The notes under the pieces were generated by a model, which saw nothing but the letters and a program-made list of their open reading frames with translations, made no database searches and was not told where the DNA came from. Shown piece by piece: positions 22,629-33,198 of a stretch of 64,000 nucleotides of DNA. The stretch is taken from NCBI GenBank assembly GCA_006386115.1, contig VFIW01000006.1, forward strand, positions 248,001 through 312,000, in the 5' to 3' direction. The DNA comes from Globisporangium splendens (Eukaryota; Oomycota; Peronosporomycetes; Pythiales; Pythiaceae). How positions within the stretch are numbered: position 1 is the first letter of the stretch; the number at the start of each line of letters is the position of its first letter. The position numbers and the translations under genes are program-made.

Positions 22629-23416
22629 GTCCATTAGACTAGATGTATTTAGAGTACCTCCCCAAGATGCTCTCAACCCACTGGCTTTGGTGGAGTTGTT
22701 CCAAGTATTTGTACAGAAGTGAAATGTGTATTTGTGTAGTCTCGTCAAGGTATACGTCTGTGCGTTAAATTCGAGTGAACAATAAAGACAATGCAATCGT
22801 AATGGAATTGCCAAAAGGAACAGAGTTAAGACTGGGAGAGCGGGGAGAGGAGCGGTGATGCCCCAACGAGGTAATTGCTCCGTACTTTGAAATTGGAATC
22901 TTCAGTGATAACGATATCTACACCTCAACTTCTCCCTCTCTCTCTCTCTCTCCCTCTCAAGGTCGTTCGCGAAGTGGAGCTCAGGTGCTCGTAGATCCAA
23001 ATTCTAGCTCCCAGTGGAACGAGAACTGAGCCAATATCCACCAAATCTGCAAAGCCCTTTCTTTTTTTCTCTTCTGCTATAGCAGGTTCGTTAGGCACTT
23101 TAATCAGACTGTGTTCAACTCAAGACTACTCCTACAGATTTGGAGATCTATATCGCATTGGTTATGCGAGACGCAAATATTCCTGTCCCTGTGGAAAGTC
23201 AACACTACTAAGTCGAAAATCATATTGTAAACCACTATATATTTGGGATTGCATTGTCTTTATTGTTCACTCGAATTTAACGCACAGACGTATACCTTGA
23301 CGAGACTACACAAATACACATTTCACTTCTGTACAAATACTTGGAACAACTCCACCAAAGCCAGTGGGTTGAGAGCATCTTGGGGAGGTACTCTAAATAC
23401 ATCTAGTCTAATGGAC
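22629..23416. other. Convergent spacer B/C containing the palindrome loop
   Basis: The first and last ~170 bp are inverted copies (3' UTR regions of B and C, including AATAAA-type sequence). The unique loop is 22799-23246 (448 bp), with a CT-rich microsatellite near 22930-22960. No gene is seen. Confidence 0.7.
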
Positions 23417-24701
23417 TTAGTAGGATTGCTTGGCGTCGTTGCTATTGCCACCACCAGAAGCTGGGGTGACTGGCGTCACAGTTGGTGTGTCCGCCGCCGG
23501 TGGGCTCGACACCGAAGATGGAGGGTCCGTTGGTGGCGTGCCCTGACCAGGAGGGTTGTTGTTGCTGCTGCTGTCGGCCGGTGTGGTCGGGACTGGGGTC
23601 CCCGTGGTTGGCGCAGGCGTCGGAGCCTCAGTAGTTGGAGCCGCAGTGGTCGGGTCTGGCGTCGACGTCGCAGCTGGAGACACGGTAGTCGGAGCTTGAG
23701 TTGGAGCCGGAGCTGCACCATTAGACGAAGGTGTCTCTTGGACAGGACTGTCGGGGGTCGACGATGGCGTCGGGACGTCGGTCGATGGTGACGACGGAGG
23801 AGCTGGTGTGGTGGCCCCAGACGCTGGCGCTGGCGATGGTGCGTTGGTCTTATCGGTCGGAGAAGGAGTCGAAGCCGGAGCTGGCGAGTTGCCGGTGTTG
23901 CCGCTGGACGCTGGTGGTTCCGTGGTAACATCTGGGGTATCTGGCTTCGACGGCACTGACGGAACCGACGGCTCGGTTGGTGGTGGCGTCACGACCACAC
24001 CACCCTTTGGAGGCTGGGCCGGCTGCGAGACCACTGGCGCTGGGTTGTTGCCACCACTGCCACTCGGTATTCCTGGCACCACTGGAACAACCGGAACCAC
24101 CGGAACTACTGGGACCTCTGGCACCGACGGCTGTGGCGCAGCGCTCGATGGACAAGGTGTCTTGGCAGGACCGTTGTTTCCCCCCGACGATGATGGAGGA
24201 GTCGCTGGCTGTTGTGGCGGGCTCGGGAACACGGGCACCGGGTTCTTGTTCCCGTTCGACGACGGCACGGATGGCATCGACGGCACGGATGGCATCGATG
24301 GCTTCGATGGCATCGATGGGATGGACGGGTTGGACGGTGGCGTCCACTTGCTGCCGCCGGAGCCTGGCGCAGGGTTGTTGCCGGATGGCTTGGCAGCGCC
24401 TGGCGGACATGGCGTCTTGGCGGCGCCACCGAATCCGAATCCGAATCCGCCCGTGGCTGCTGGCTTCTGAGGCCACGACGGAGGGTTCTTGTTGCCGCTG
24501 TTCATGGGAGGCACGTTGCCGCCGAAACCCGTGGAAGGTTTGTTGTTGTTGGATGGCTTGGCACCACCGACACCACCCGGTGGGCAAGGCGTCTTGGCGG
24601 CTCCGTTACCAGGAGTCTTGCCACCGAAGCCGAAGCTACCAGTCGCAGGCTTGACCACGGCTGGCGGCTTGTAGCCACCCGCGCCATTGCCTCCCCATGG
24701 C

Positions 24702-24734
<33 letters not shown>

Positions 24735-24979
24735 CCACCGAAACCGAAGCCACCAGTGGCAGGCTTGGCGCCGCCTGGAGGACACGGCGTCGACTTGGCT
24801 CCCCAGCCACCGCCGCCCACAGCAGCGTTGCCACCCGACGGCTTGGTCATGGCGGCCCCCGACGACGGGTTCTGTGGAGGCGTGTACTGGTTGGGATTGC
24901 CAGCCTCGGTGGGTGCGACGAGCGCTCCCATGGCGACGGAGAGCACAGCCAAGTGGACGAGGACGCGAGCGAGGTTCAT
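23417..24979 (-). CDS. Gene C: secreted Pro/Thr/Asn-rich KTPCP-motif protein
   Basis: Single exon, 520 aa, using the MNLAR start at 24979, which the other copies and the signal peptide support. The longer in-frame extension upstream is promoter sequence. Mirror image of gene B in position but with residues of gene A at several variable sites (GVGGAKP, PSMPSVPSMPS, GIPSGS), which suggests conversion between copies. N10 run as in B. Secretion and cell-wall role are inferred as for gene A. Confidence 0.85.
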
Positions 24980-26539
24980 GGTGATTCGGATGGAGGATAG
25001 TTGACTTGACTGGGTGAAGACTCGTCGGTTGGCTCGTGTATGGCGGGAGATGTGGACTTGGCGCGTCAAATTGGAGTGTGAGCTCAGGACTGAAGCGTTT
25101 TCTCAAGCTCGAAGACCTGCTGTGGAGGTACAGATCTGCTCTGAGTGACGTGAGTCTCCTCTTGTTGAGGCCGCGCCCTTGATGTTGTCGCGCGTAGAAA
25201 CAATTTTTGCTTGTAATGGACGTGTACAGTATGTGCGTGGGATCACTTTCCATTCGGTTCCCTGTATTATTTCGTGTGCGACCAAATGGCGGATATGTTC
25301 CGACTGTACTTCATGGGTACAAACACCAGCTGGTGGCTCAACCCCCTGATAATGAGTAGTAGGTATATGCGTTAACCATTTGCAAGATATAAAACTATGT
25401 TTATAACTATTATCAACGCTTTAGAAACAAATACTTAAAATACATAGGTTGTAGAAATGCGCTGCTGACTATCATCGCCTCGTCTTTACGAGTTGGCGCT
25501 CGATTGTGCAGCCTCGCGACAATGTGTCTGTGTTGGCTTCAGAGCGATTTTAGACACAATGGGGTCGTGCTTCAGGATCGCAATTTCGCACCGGGAGATA
25601 GCTGAAGAAAGAAATAAACCCATTCAGAAAGACCAGCAACTTTGGCTGAGGGTCACGAGACGATGATTTCACATAGTATAGACTCAGGTATTCGTCCATC
25701 TCGTCAGCGTCATTGCAGGAAAGTGGCAGCATTCGACATTCTCGATGCCATAAACATGCCGAGACGGATTAATAGCAGGGAGCATTGGAATCCGTAAAAA
25801 GCAGATATTAGCACCTTTCGCGACAAAAGAAAGTTGCAGTAAAATTGATGTGGCACAGGTAGAAGTTGGGGTCGAACAAGATCGCTGGATGGGGTCTTGC
25901 AGCTGGAAAGATACTGCAAAGCTTGTGCTGCCGCATTTTTTCAAGTCAACAAATGGTCACTCAGATGGCGCACGGCTGTTGTACCTTGCGGCTACTTCCC
26001 TTGAACACCCGTCAGCACAAACTTCACAGACAAGAGCGGCCCTCACCGAGCAGCGCCACCATCCCCGCGCACCTTTGATCGCTCGCTGTCCTTAAGTCGA
26101 CGCTTGCAATGCTGCGTCTTTGCATTTCCGGCGCCACTGTTGTTCTTAAGTCGACACATAACCTTTTTTATGTGCACAACCGGCCGACGAGCCTGAAGAT
26201 GGACAATACAAGACACCAGTTAGTGGCTCTGATGGCAGGCAGGCCACAAACGCGCTGTGGATACGGACAACAAGTCATCCCCACAACTTCTACATGGGAT
26301 AGGGGTTATACCCACTGAGCCGTTCGCAGGTACCATATAAAGAGGTGCTCCTTGACTATCAAAGAGATCAGTTCGAGTGTCCTCCCATCCGCGCTTTCGT
26401 AGCTCTTCGAGCTTGAGAAAACGCTTCAGTCCTGAGCTCACACTCCAATTTGACGCGCCAAGTCCACATCTCCCGCCATACACGAGCCAACCGACGAGTC
26501 TTCACCTAGTCAAGTCAACTATCCTCCATCCGAATCACC
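24980..26539. other. Divergent promoter region C/D
   Basis: 1560-bp mirror copy of the A/B spacer, with scattered substitutions and small indels (4 bp net). No coding exon is supported; the small frames near 25550-25944 are mirrored copies of those at 20100-20496 and carry no recognisable content. Confidence 0.65.
26335..26342 (+). promoter_or_regulatory. TATA-like box upstream of gene D
   Basis: ATATAAAG followed by AGGTGCTC, about 200 bp upstream of the gene D ATG, matching the position of the box in gene A. Confidence 0.4.
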
Positions 26540-28147
26540 ATGAACCTCGCTCGCGTCCTCGTCCACTTGGCTGTGCTCTCCGTCGCCATGGGAGCGCTCG
26601 TCGCACCCACCGAGGCTGGCAACCCCAACCAGTACACGCCTCCACAGAACCCGTCGTCGGGGGCCGCCATGACCAAGCCGTCGGGTGGCAATGCTGCTGT
26701 AGGCGGCGGTGGCTGGGGAGCCAAGTCGACGCCGTGTCCTCCAGGCGGCGCCAAGCCTGCCACTGGTGGCTTTGGTTTCGGTGGAAACAACAACAACAAC
26801 AACAACAACAACAAGCCATGGGGAGGCAATGGCGCGGGTGGCTACAAGCCGCCAGCCGTGGTCAAGCCTGCGACTGGTAGCTTCGGCTTCGGTGGCAAGA
26901 CTCCTGGTAACGGAGCCGCCAAGACGCCTTGCCCACCGGGTGGTGTCGGTGGTGCCAAGCCATCCAACAACAACAAACCTTCCACGGGTTTTGGCGGCAA
27001 CGTGCCTCCCATGAACAGCGGCAACAAGAACCCTCCATCGTGGCCTCAGAAGCCAGCAGCCACGGGCGGATTCGGATTCGGTGGTGCCGCCAAGACGCCA
27101 TGTCCGCCAGGCGCTGCCAAGCCATCCGGCAACAACCCTGCGCCAGGCTCCGGTGGCAGCAAGTGGACGCCACCATCCAACCCGTCCATCCCATCGATGC
27201 CATCGAAGCCATCCGTGCCATCGATGCCATCCGTGCCATCGATGCCATCCGTGCCATCGATGCCATCCGTGCCGTCGATGCCATCCATGCCGTCGTCAAA
27301 CGGGAACAAGAACCCGGTGCCCGTGTTCCCGAGCCCGCCAAAACAGCCAGCGACTCCTCCATCATCGTCGGGCGGCAACAACGGTCCTGCCAAGACGCCT
27401 TGTCCATCGAGCGCTGTGCCACAGCCGTCGGTGCCAGAGGTCCCAGTAGTTCCGGTGGTTCCGGTTGTTCCAGTGGTGCCAGGAATGCCAGGAATGCCGA
27501 GTGGCAGTGGTGGCAACAACCCAGCGCCAGTGGCCTCGCAGCCGGCCCAGCCTCCAAAGGGCGGTGTGGTCGTGACACCACCACCAACCGAGCCGTCGGT
27601 TCCGTCAGTGCCGTCGAAGCCAGATACCCCAGATGCTACCACGGAACCACCAGCGTCCAGCGGCAACACCGGCAACTCGCCAGCTCCGGCTTCGACCCCT
27701 TCTCCGACCGATAAGACCAACGCACCATCGCCAGCGCCAGCGTCTGGGGCCACCACACCAGCTCCTCCGTCGTCACCATCGACCGACGTCCCGACGCCAT
27801 CGTCGACCCCCGACAGTCCTGTCCAAGAGACACCTTCGTCTAATGGTGCAGCTCCGGCTCCAACTCAAGCTCCGACTACCGTGTCTCCAGCTGCGACGTC
27901 GACGCCAGACCCGACCACTGCGGCTCCAACTACTGAGGCTCCGACGCCTGCGCCAACCACGGGGACCCCAGTCCCGACCACACCGGCCGACAGCAGCAGC
28001 AACAACAACCCTCCTGGTCAGGGCACGCCACCAACGGACCCTCCATCTTCGGTGTCGAGCCCACCGGCGGCGGACACACCAACTGTGACGCCAGTCACCC
28101 CAGCTTCTGGTGGTGGCAATAGCAACGACGCCAAGCAATCCTACTAA
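26540..28147 (+). CDS. Gene D: secreted Pro/Thr/Asn-rich KTPCP-motif protein, expanded repeat
   Basis: Single exon, 535 aa, ATG at 26540, TAA at 28145-28147. Same layout as A-C but the most diverged: N9 run, a shorter GFGFGG block, an expanded PS[VM]PSMPSVPSMPS segment near residues 225-255, an added GMPGMPSGS, and several substitutions. The length change is in short codon repeats, so replication slippage is the likely cause. Signal peptide is intact. Secreted, probably O-glycosylated wall protein by inference. Confidence 0.85.
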   Translation: MNLARVLVHLAVLSVAMGALVAPTEAGNPNQYTPPQNPSSGAAMTKPSGGNAAVGGGGWGAKSTPCPPGGAKPATGGFGFGGNNNNNNNNNKPWGGNGAGGYKPPAVVKPATGSFGFGGKTPGNGAAKTPCPPGGVGGAKPSNNNKPSTGFGGNVPPMNSGNKNPPSWPQKPAATGGFGFGGAAKTPCPPGAAKPSGNNPAPGSGGSKWTPPSNPSIPSMPSKPSVPSMPSVPSMPSVPSMPSVPSMPSMPSSNGNKNPVPVFPSPPKQPATPPSSSGGNNGPAKTPCPSSAVPQPSVPEVPVVPVVPVVPVVPGMPGMPSGSGGNNPAPVASQPAQPPKGGVVVTPPPTEPSVPSVPSKPDTPDATTEPPASSGNTGNSPAPASTPSPTDKTNAPSPAPASGATTPAPPSSPSTDVPTPSSTPDSPVQETPSSNGAAPAPTQAPTTVSPAATSTPDPTTAAPTTEAPTPAPTTGTPVPTTPADSSSNNNPPGQGTPPTDPPSSVSSPPAADTPTVTPVTPASGGGNSNDAKQSY

Positions 28148-30436
28148 GTCCAATGCCTTGCCCATTGTGTAAATCGGACATATGTGTATGTTTTTGAATA
28201 ACTTGTGAATTAGCAACAAAATATGACTTCTATCGGCAATAATTGTGTGCAATTGCCACCTACAAGTGAATCTCTTTGTGGTTTTTGCTCTAACCGTAAT
28301 CGTCTCGACGCACGAGTCTCTACTCCGTGCTGCATACTGGGTCTTCACAGTCGCGCACATGAATCTCGATGGTCCCCAGCACCAGCGACTCACGCATCCC
28401 AATTGAAATCGTAAATGTGATGGTATCTTTTCCGCGGAACTCAGCGTTCGGCACATACTCGACAACGCGATCATTGCCGATCTCGAGAAGCTTAATTCCA
28501 ACATCGCCCGCAGTTCCAGGGTAGAAGTAAGGATCCCAGATGCCGATCCCATGCAGGCACGTGGCGTCACACGCGACGGGTAACTGCTTTTGTCGCTCGC
28601 TCGCGTCTGTGAGGACCGGAATGCCGCCAAATTGGTCGTACCCTTTGAGAAAGTTGAGCAGCGTGCGCTTCCTTGTGTACTCGGGAAACACATCGTAGCT
28701 CAGCAGGAACCGCGAAAGGTACGCATCTGCTTCACTGGCGTCGAGGATCCCATCCCCATCGCGGTCCAGGTGATCGTCGGTCTCAGTGTTCTGAATGGCC
28801 ACGTAAAGGTTGCCATGCCTCGGCACCGTGTGCACATGCGCCTTGATGTCCATGTGGTACACTTTCGTGCGCCCCGCTTCATTCGCGATCGAGAGCACCC
28901 AGTCCGAGATACCACCGTTTCCATGGGTGACATGGTCCGTGTCTACCTCTTGCTTGACTTGTGTGTCTCGGATCGCAAGTGTCCACGTGCCCTCGCTGCT
29001 CATTCTCCCAAAGGTTTCGCGGAATGGATCTTCTGGGGACCATGGCTCAGCACCCGGATAGTACTCAGTGGCAATGGGCGTCCCGCCTTCATACATCAGA
29101 ATGGACTTTTTCTGGTGCGCGATCGTGAACTCGTTGTGTAGCATCGGGCGAATCGTTCGCTCAGACTCGGGAATGTCCGTCGTCGCCTCCACTTGATTCA
29201 CATATAAAAACTCGTCGCGCGACGTGTGGAACCGCAACTTGGGCCATGAACTCACTTCGGGCAGATCCAAGACCGCACTAGTCGTCGGTGTCGTCGCGAG
29301 GCGCTTGATACTCGAGGTCGCATCGATTCGAAGTGCATTCGCTCTCGCTGAACAGATCACGAGTTTGTCCCATTCGCGCCTGCGTGGTGGGCGGCGTTCG
29401 GTCTCGGGAGACGCTCGGTACTCCAATCGGTCAGCACGGTCGCCTACTTGGATCGCATACTGGAACACCAAGTCTGTCGACCCACTCCCCGATACAGATG
29501 TCGCGATTCCAGGTATGAGTGGGTTTCCTCTCTCCAATTGGAGAGTTGGAGCTCCCGTGACCACCACGGGCATGGAGAACCTCACAGTGATCATCAGCGT
29601 ATCACCAGCCGTGTACACACCATCCGGCGTTGCACTCCCCACGCCGATCACGCGCGGCGGTTCCATCGTGTCGATGCGAATATCGTGATCGTTGCTGAGA
29701 CTCCCGGTCGCTAGTGGAACCGGAAGACGCAGCGATACGCGTCGGAATCTGTTGGCAACTGCGTAGATGTATCCGCCTGTTCGTGGGTAAATGGACAGCG
29801 CATCGACACCGTCGTAGGCAAGCGGAAGCGCCATGTCGCCTTCTTTGGTGACGAACCGGAACAACAGGGTTGACGTCCCGGCACCCATCGTGTACGTTGC
29901 ATACGCAGCGCCCAAGCGCGCGGTCAGGTCCTTGTTGGCAATTGCGAGGTGAAGCCGAGGAGCCACACTGTTTACGGCGGAAAACCGCACCGGTTCCGAG
30001 AAAGTGATGCTGATATCAATGACCTGCCCAGCGCCATACACACCATTCAAGAGCGGTGACGACACGGACGTTATCCGCGGTGCGCTTGGATCGACGCGGA
30101 TTCTGCTTTCCAAGCCAAGACTGCCTTCAGACCCAGGAAGTGGTAGCGTCGTCGACGCTGCGAGTGTTGGAACGGCACTCTTCTGCAACAGCGAGCATTT
30201 GAGACTATCTTGGTTCATATAGTCCAGCCGTGCAGCGCGGTCTCCTGCGGCGACCGTGTATGCAAATTCCAGTACGTTTGTCGTGTCGCCATCCGTGTAG
30301 ACTGCACTGCGTACGATACTGTTGCCCAGCGACAACTGCAGGGTACGAGTGCGTGATCCGGAACCGCAAGCGATCCGAGACGCCGTACGTTCCATTTTGA
30401 TCAATGGCTCGAACGCGGATAACACGCGGTGCACTC

Positions 30437-30451
30437 GACACGATCTGGATC
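30437..30451. repeat. Target-site duplication, LINE copy 1 (left)
   Basis: GACACGATCTGGATC, repeated exactly at 33184-33198 on the other side of the element. Joining the two flanks at this 15-mer restores a continuous Ig-like repeat frame of the host gene. Confidence 0.85.
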
Positions 30452-33183
30452 CTTCGAATGCAAGCAACTGGTCCAAGTGCATCCAAGCCTTACGTGTCAG
30501 ACTTCGACTTGCGCGTCTCAAAACTCACTCTGTCGCCCAACGTGCAGCAATTGCCAGTGCCGTCATCATACCCAAAGTGCTTTATGTGGCCAGGCACTCC
30601 TGGCCCTCTATGGCTATTGTCAATCAGCTACACGACCTAATGAAACAATTTATCTGGGGCTCAAGGAATGGTAAGCCTGCGAAACCGTGGATGAAGGAAG
30701 AACAAGCCGAGCTCAAAAAAATGAATGGAGGCTTGTCAGTACCCAACATCAGAACTGAGCTGATGACGATGAGTGCCACAGCAGTCTCCAAATGGTCACT
30801 CACTACCTCTCACATCGATCAGGTCATCGGGGAAATCTTGCTGCACAACACAAGGGATTCTTCGATGTACATCACGCCGCTCGATGCAATCCCAAGGCGG
30901 CCACCCCAGCTTCGTGATAACATGTGGACAACTGGCGCAGCATTATGTGCGTCGCTCCATTCTCGACCCTATGAGCCCAGAGAACGTGACAATGTACGTT
31001 GATGTTACGAGCACTTCAAGTCGACAATTGTGCAGACTCAATGGGACGGCGATGTGCTCCAGATCGACCTCAGCTCTAAAATGTCTGACAGGCTTCCAGG
31101 TATCATCGCTGAAGGACGAAAGCTACGTGGGACATTCTGTGCAGAATGGTTGCCATACATGACCTCGACTGCAGATGGGTGGCTTCTTGATTCCAGCGGC
31201 TCCCCTTACAAGCTTGCTCACACATCATTATCAGTTGGAACAGCACAACTGGGCGACATACTTCGATGGGAGTGGATAAGACCAGGAGTGTTTAACTTCA
31301 TCCCAACATGTGGAATCTCCGGATTCTCCCGGCCGTCTATTCGAGCGCTCGAGCGGTTATGTGCTACGTTGGTATCCAACTTCCCACAGCTTCTGTATCG
31401 ACCACAGCAAGCAAATGTGCTTCAGCTGTACAACGGGCAACGTCATTATAACCACGAATGGCATCTGCACACCAGTGAAGCAACTCTGACCCACGTCGAC
31501 ACGACCCTAGTCAAAGCTACGCATACAGTTCACTCCGCAATGGACTGTGACGTCATGGCAACAAGAGACTTGAACGGGCAGAAGGTCTCGTTCCATGCAC
31601 ATCCACGTTTCACAAGAATCGTGCAACTATGGGGTGGCAACGGACGATACAATACGACCAGATCTTTCTACCGGCAACAAGTTGCAGCAACGAGGACACA
31701 AATTGGCAAAGATACTCGAGATGCAGCAGTCAACAAAGCTGTCCAAACAGCAGGATCTCTGTGGTCTGGACTGCAATTAATCCAGTGGAGCGAATTACAC
31801 AACATCCCAGGGATTACAGTTTATATGGCCCAGACTCTTCTCCGGCTGAAAGCCAATCGACTCTCCATGTGGAACTACGAGAAAGCTGATCTATCCTGCT
31901 CGAATCCCGAATGCTCCCAAGTTGTCCAATCTTCTGTTCAACATCTACTCTGGGAGTGTCCGAAAGCCAGACTCGTGTGGAACTACTTTTATGCGCTATG
32001 GGCGAAGATCGGAATCACTCCTGGTCACGACCCCGCAATCTGGATCTTCAGTCTGGATCTACCACATACTCCAAGGCAGGCATGGACCACGATCAAGAGG
32101 CACATTATCGGATACAAGTGCTCCAATGAACATCTCCAAGATCATCTCCATCCCGTCGCACACATGCTGTGGCGATACATGAGCGCGTCGCTCATACAGA
32201 CCATTTGGTGTGCGCATCTGCGACGCATGGATTCGGATCCAATCAAATCGACTTCTGAGATGGCGATCATGATGACCAGATTAGAGGCAGGAATGCGAAA
32301 TCTCACACGACTCGCTGAAGCGCAAGCTGGAGACTCGGACGGTCGCACGGTTGCAGCAGTTCTCAAGGCATATGTCGACTGCTTTCTCAGCCAAACCGAC
32401 GCCATCCCCTTGACTACAAGTGATACTCGCGGCGTTTACCTGTTGTTTTTCGATGGTGGATCACGCGGCAATCCAGGACCAGGAGGGACTGGATCCATTA
32501 TCGTGCGTGTCCATAAGGACTCGCACACAGCCAGTTTAGTTTGGGCCGCCAGCATGGGCTATAGCAGGAAGGACACGACCAACAACTTTGCCGAGTACTG
32601 GGGTCTCATACATGGACTCCGAGAAGCCCAACACAGTCACTTCGAACCGTTGTACGTGATTGGAGACAGTGCGCTCATTATCTCCCAACAGCGAATGCAT
32701 CGGTCCCCTCGACAGCACCGACTGGCACGTTTATACCTGACAAGTCGACGACTCGCGGATTGCATCGACATCCGAGGATGGTACCATCACTACCGTGCCT
32801 TCAACAAGATGGCGGACTCAGCTGCCAACCTAACCATGGACACCAGAACCTCAACGCAGGTTCACTTCCCAACTCAAAGAGCTGCTTTCAACAATCTCAC
32901 CCAGGATCTTGACAACGACGTCATGCATTGGCTTATGAGAAGTTCGGAAGACCCAAGGTCATTGGAAAACACAAGGCAGCCTCACATAGGACCAAAAGAA
33001 CATGCCATCCTGGTCAAAGATTATTTAGCATTCAGAAGTGATCTAGTGCAATCCGCGCTGTAGACACATTTACACTCCTTCATGAAATTCGCAATGATTA
33101 ATTCGCAATGAAGATTAGGTAGGAGAATGGATATTGTAGGTCACGAAGATGAACCTAAATATACCTCTCCTTATAAAGATAAA
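30452..33183 (+). mobile_element. 5'-truncated non-LTR retrotransposon (LINE), copy 1
   Basis: 2.73 kb inserted antisense to the host gene. One frame covers the end of a reverse transcriptase (thumb region, MKQFIWGSRNGKPAKPW), a zf-RVT-like Cys/His cluster (CSNPECSQ..HLLWECPKA) near 31.9 kb, and an RNase H domain near 32.44-32.85 kb (FFDGGSRGNPGPGGTG, NNFAEYWGLIHGL, VIGDSALIIS), stop TAG at 33061-33063. The frame is broken by one in-frame TGA at 31000-31002. The endonuclease and RT palm/finger regions are missing. The 3' end is an (ATAAAG)-type tail rather than pure poly-A. Flanked by a perfect 15-bp target-site duplication. RNase H in the C-terminus fits I/R1-like clades. Not autonomous as it stands. 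Confidence 0.88.
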
Positions 33184-33198
33184 GACACGATCTGGATC
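33184..33198. repeat. Target-site duplication, LINE copy 1 (right)
   Basis: Exact copy of 30437-30451. The boundary with the (ATAAAG) tail is ambiguous by one or two bases because the tail itself ends in AAAGA. Confidence 0.85.

Larger units (their letters stand above)
17922..22798. repeat. Left arm of large palindrome
   Basis: Contains gene A (minus), a 1.56-kb spacer and gene B (plus). It is the inverted repeat of 23247-28153. Reflection about 23022.5 maps the ATG of gene B (21066) exactly onto the ATG of gene C (24979), so the B and C sides have no net length difference. The inner end of the arm is defined by the shared sequence around AATAAAGACAATGCAATC, ending at 22798. Confidence 0.9.
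23247..28153. repeat. Right arm of large palindrome
   Basis: Inverted repeat of 17922-22798 carrying gene C (minus) and gene D (plus) with their spacer. On the outer side the homology stops within about 6 bp of the stop codon of gene D and about 14 bp of the stop of gene A, so the duplicated tract is almost exactly bounded by coding sequence. Confidence 0.9.
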
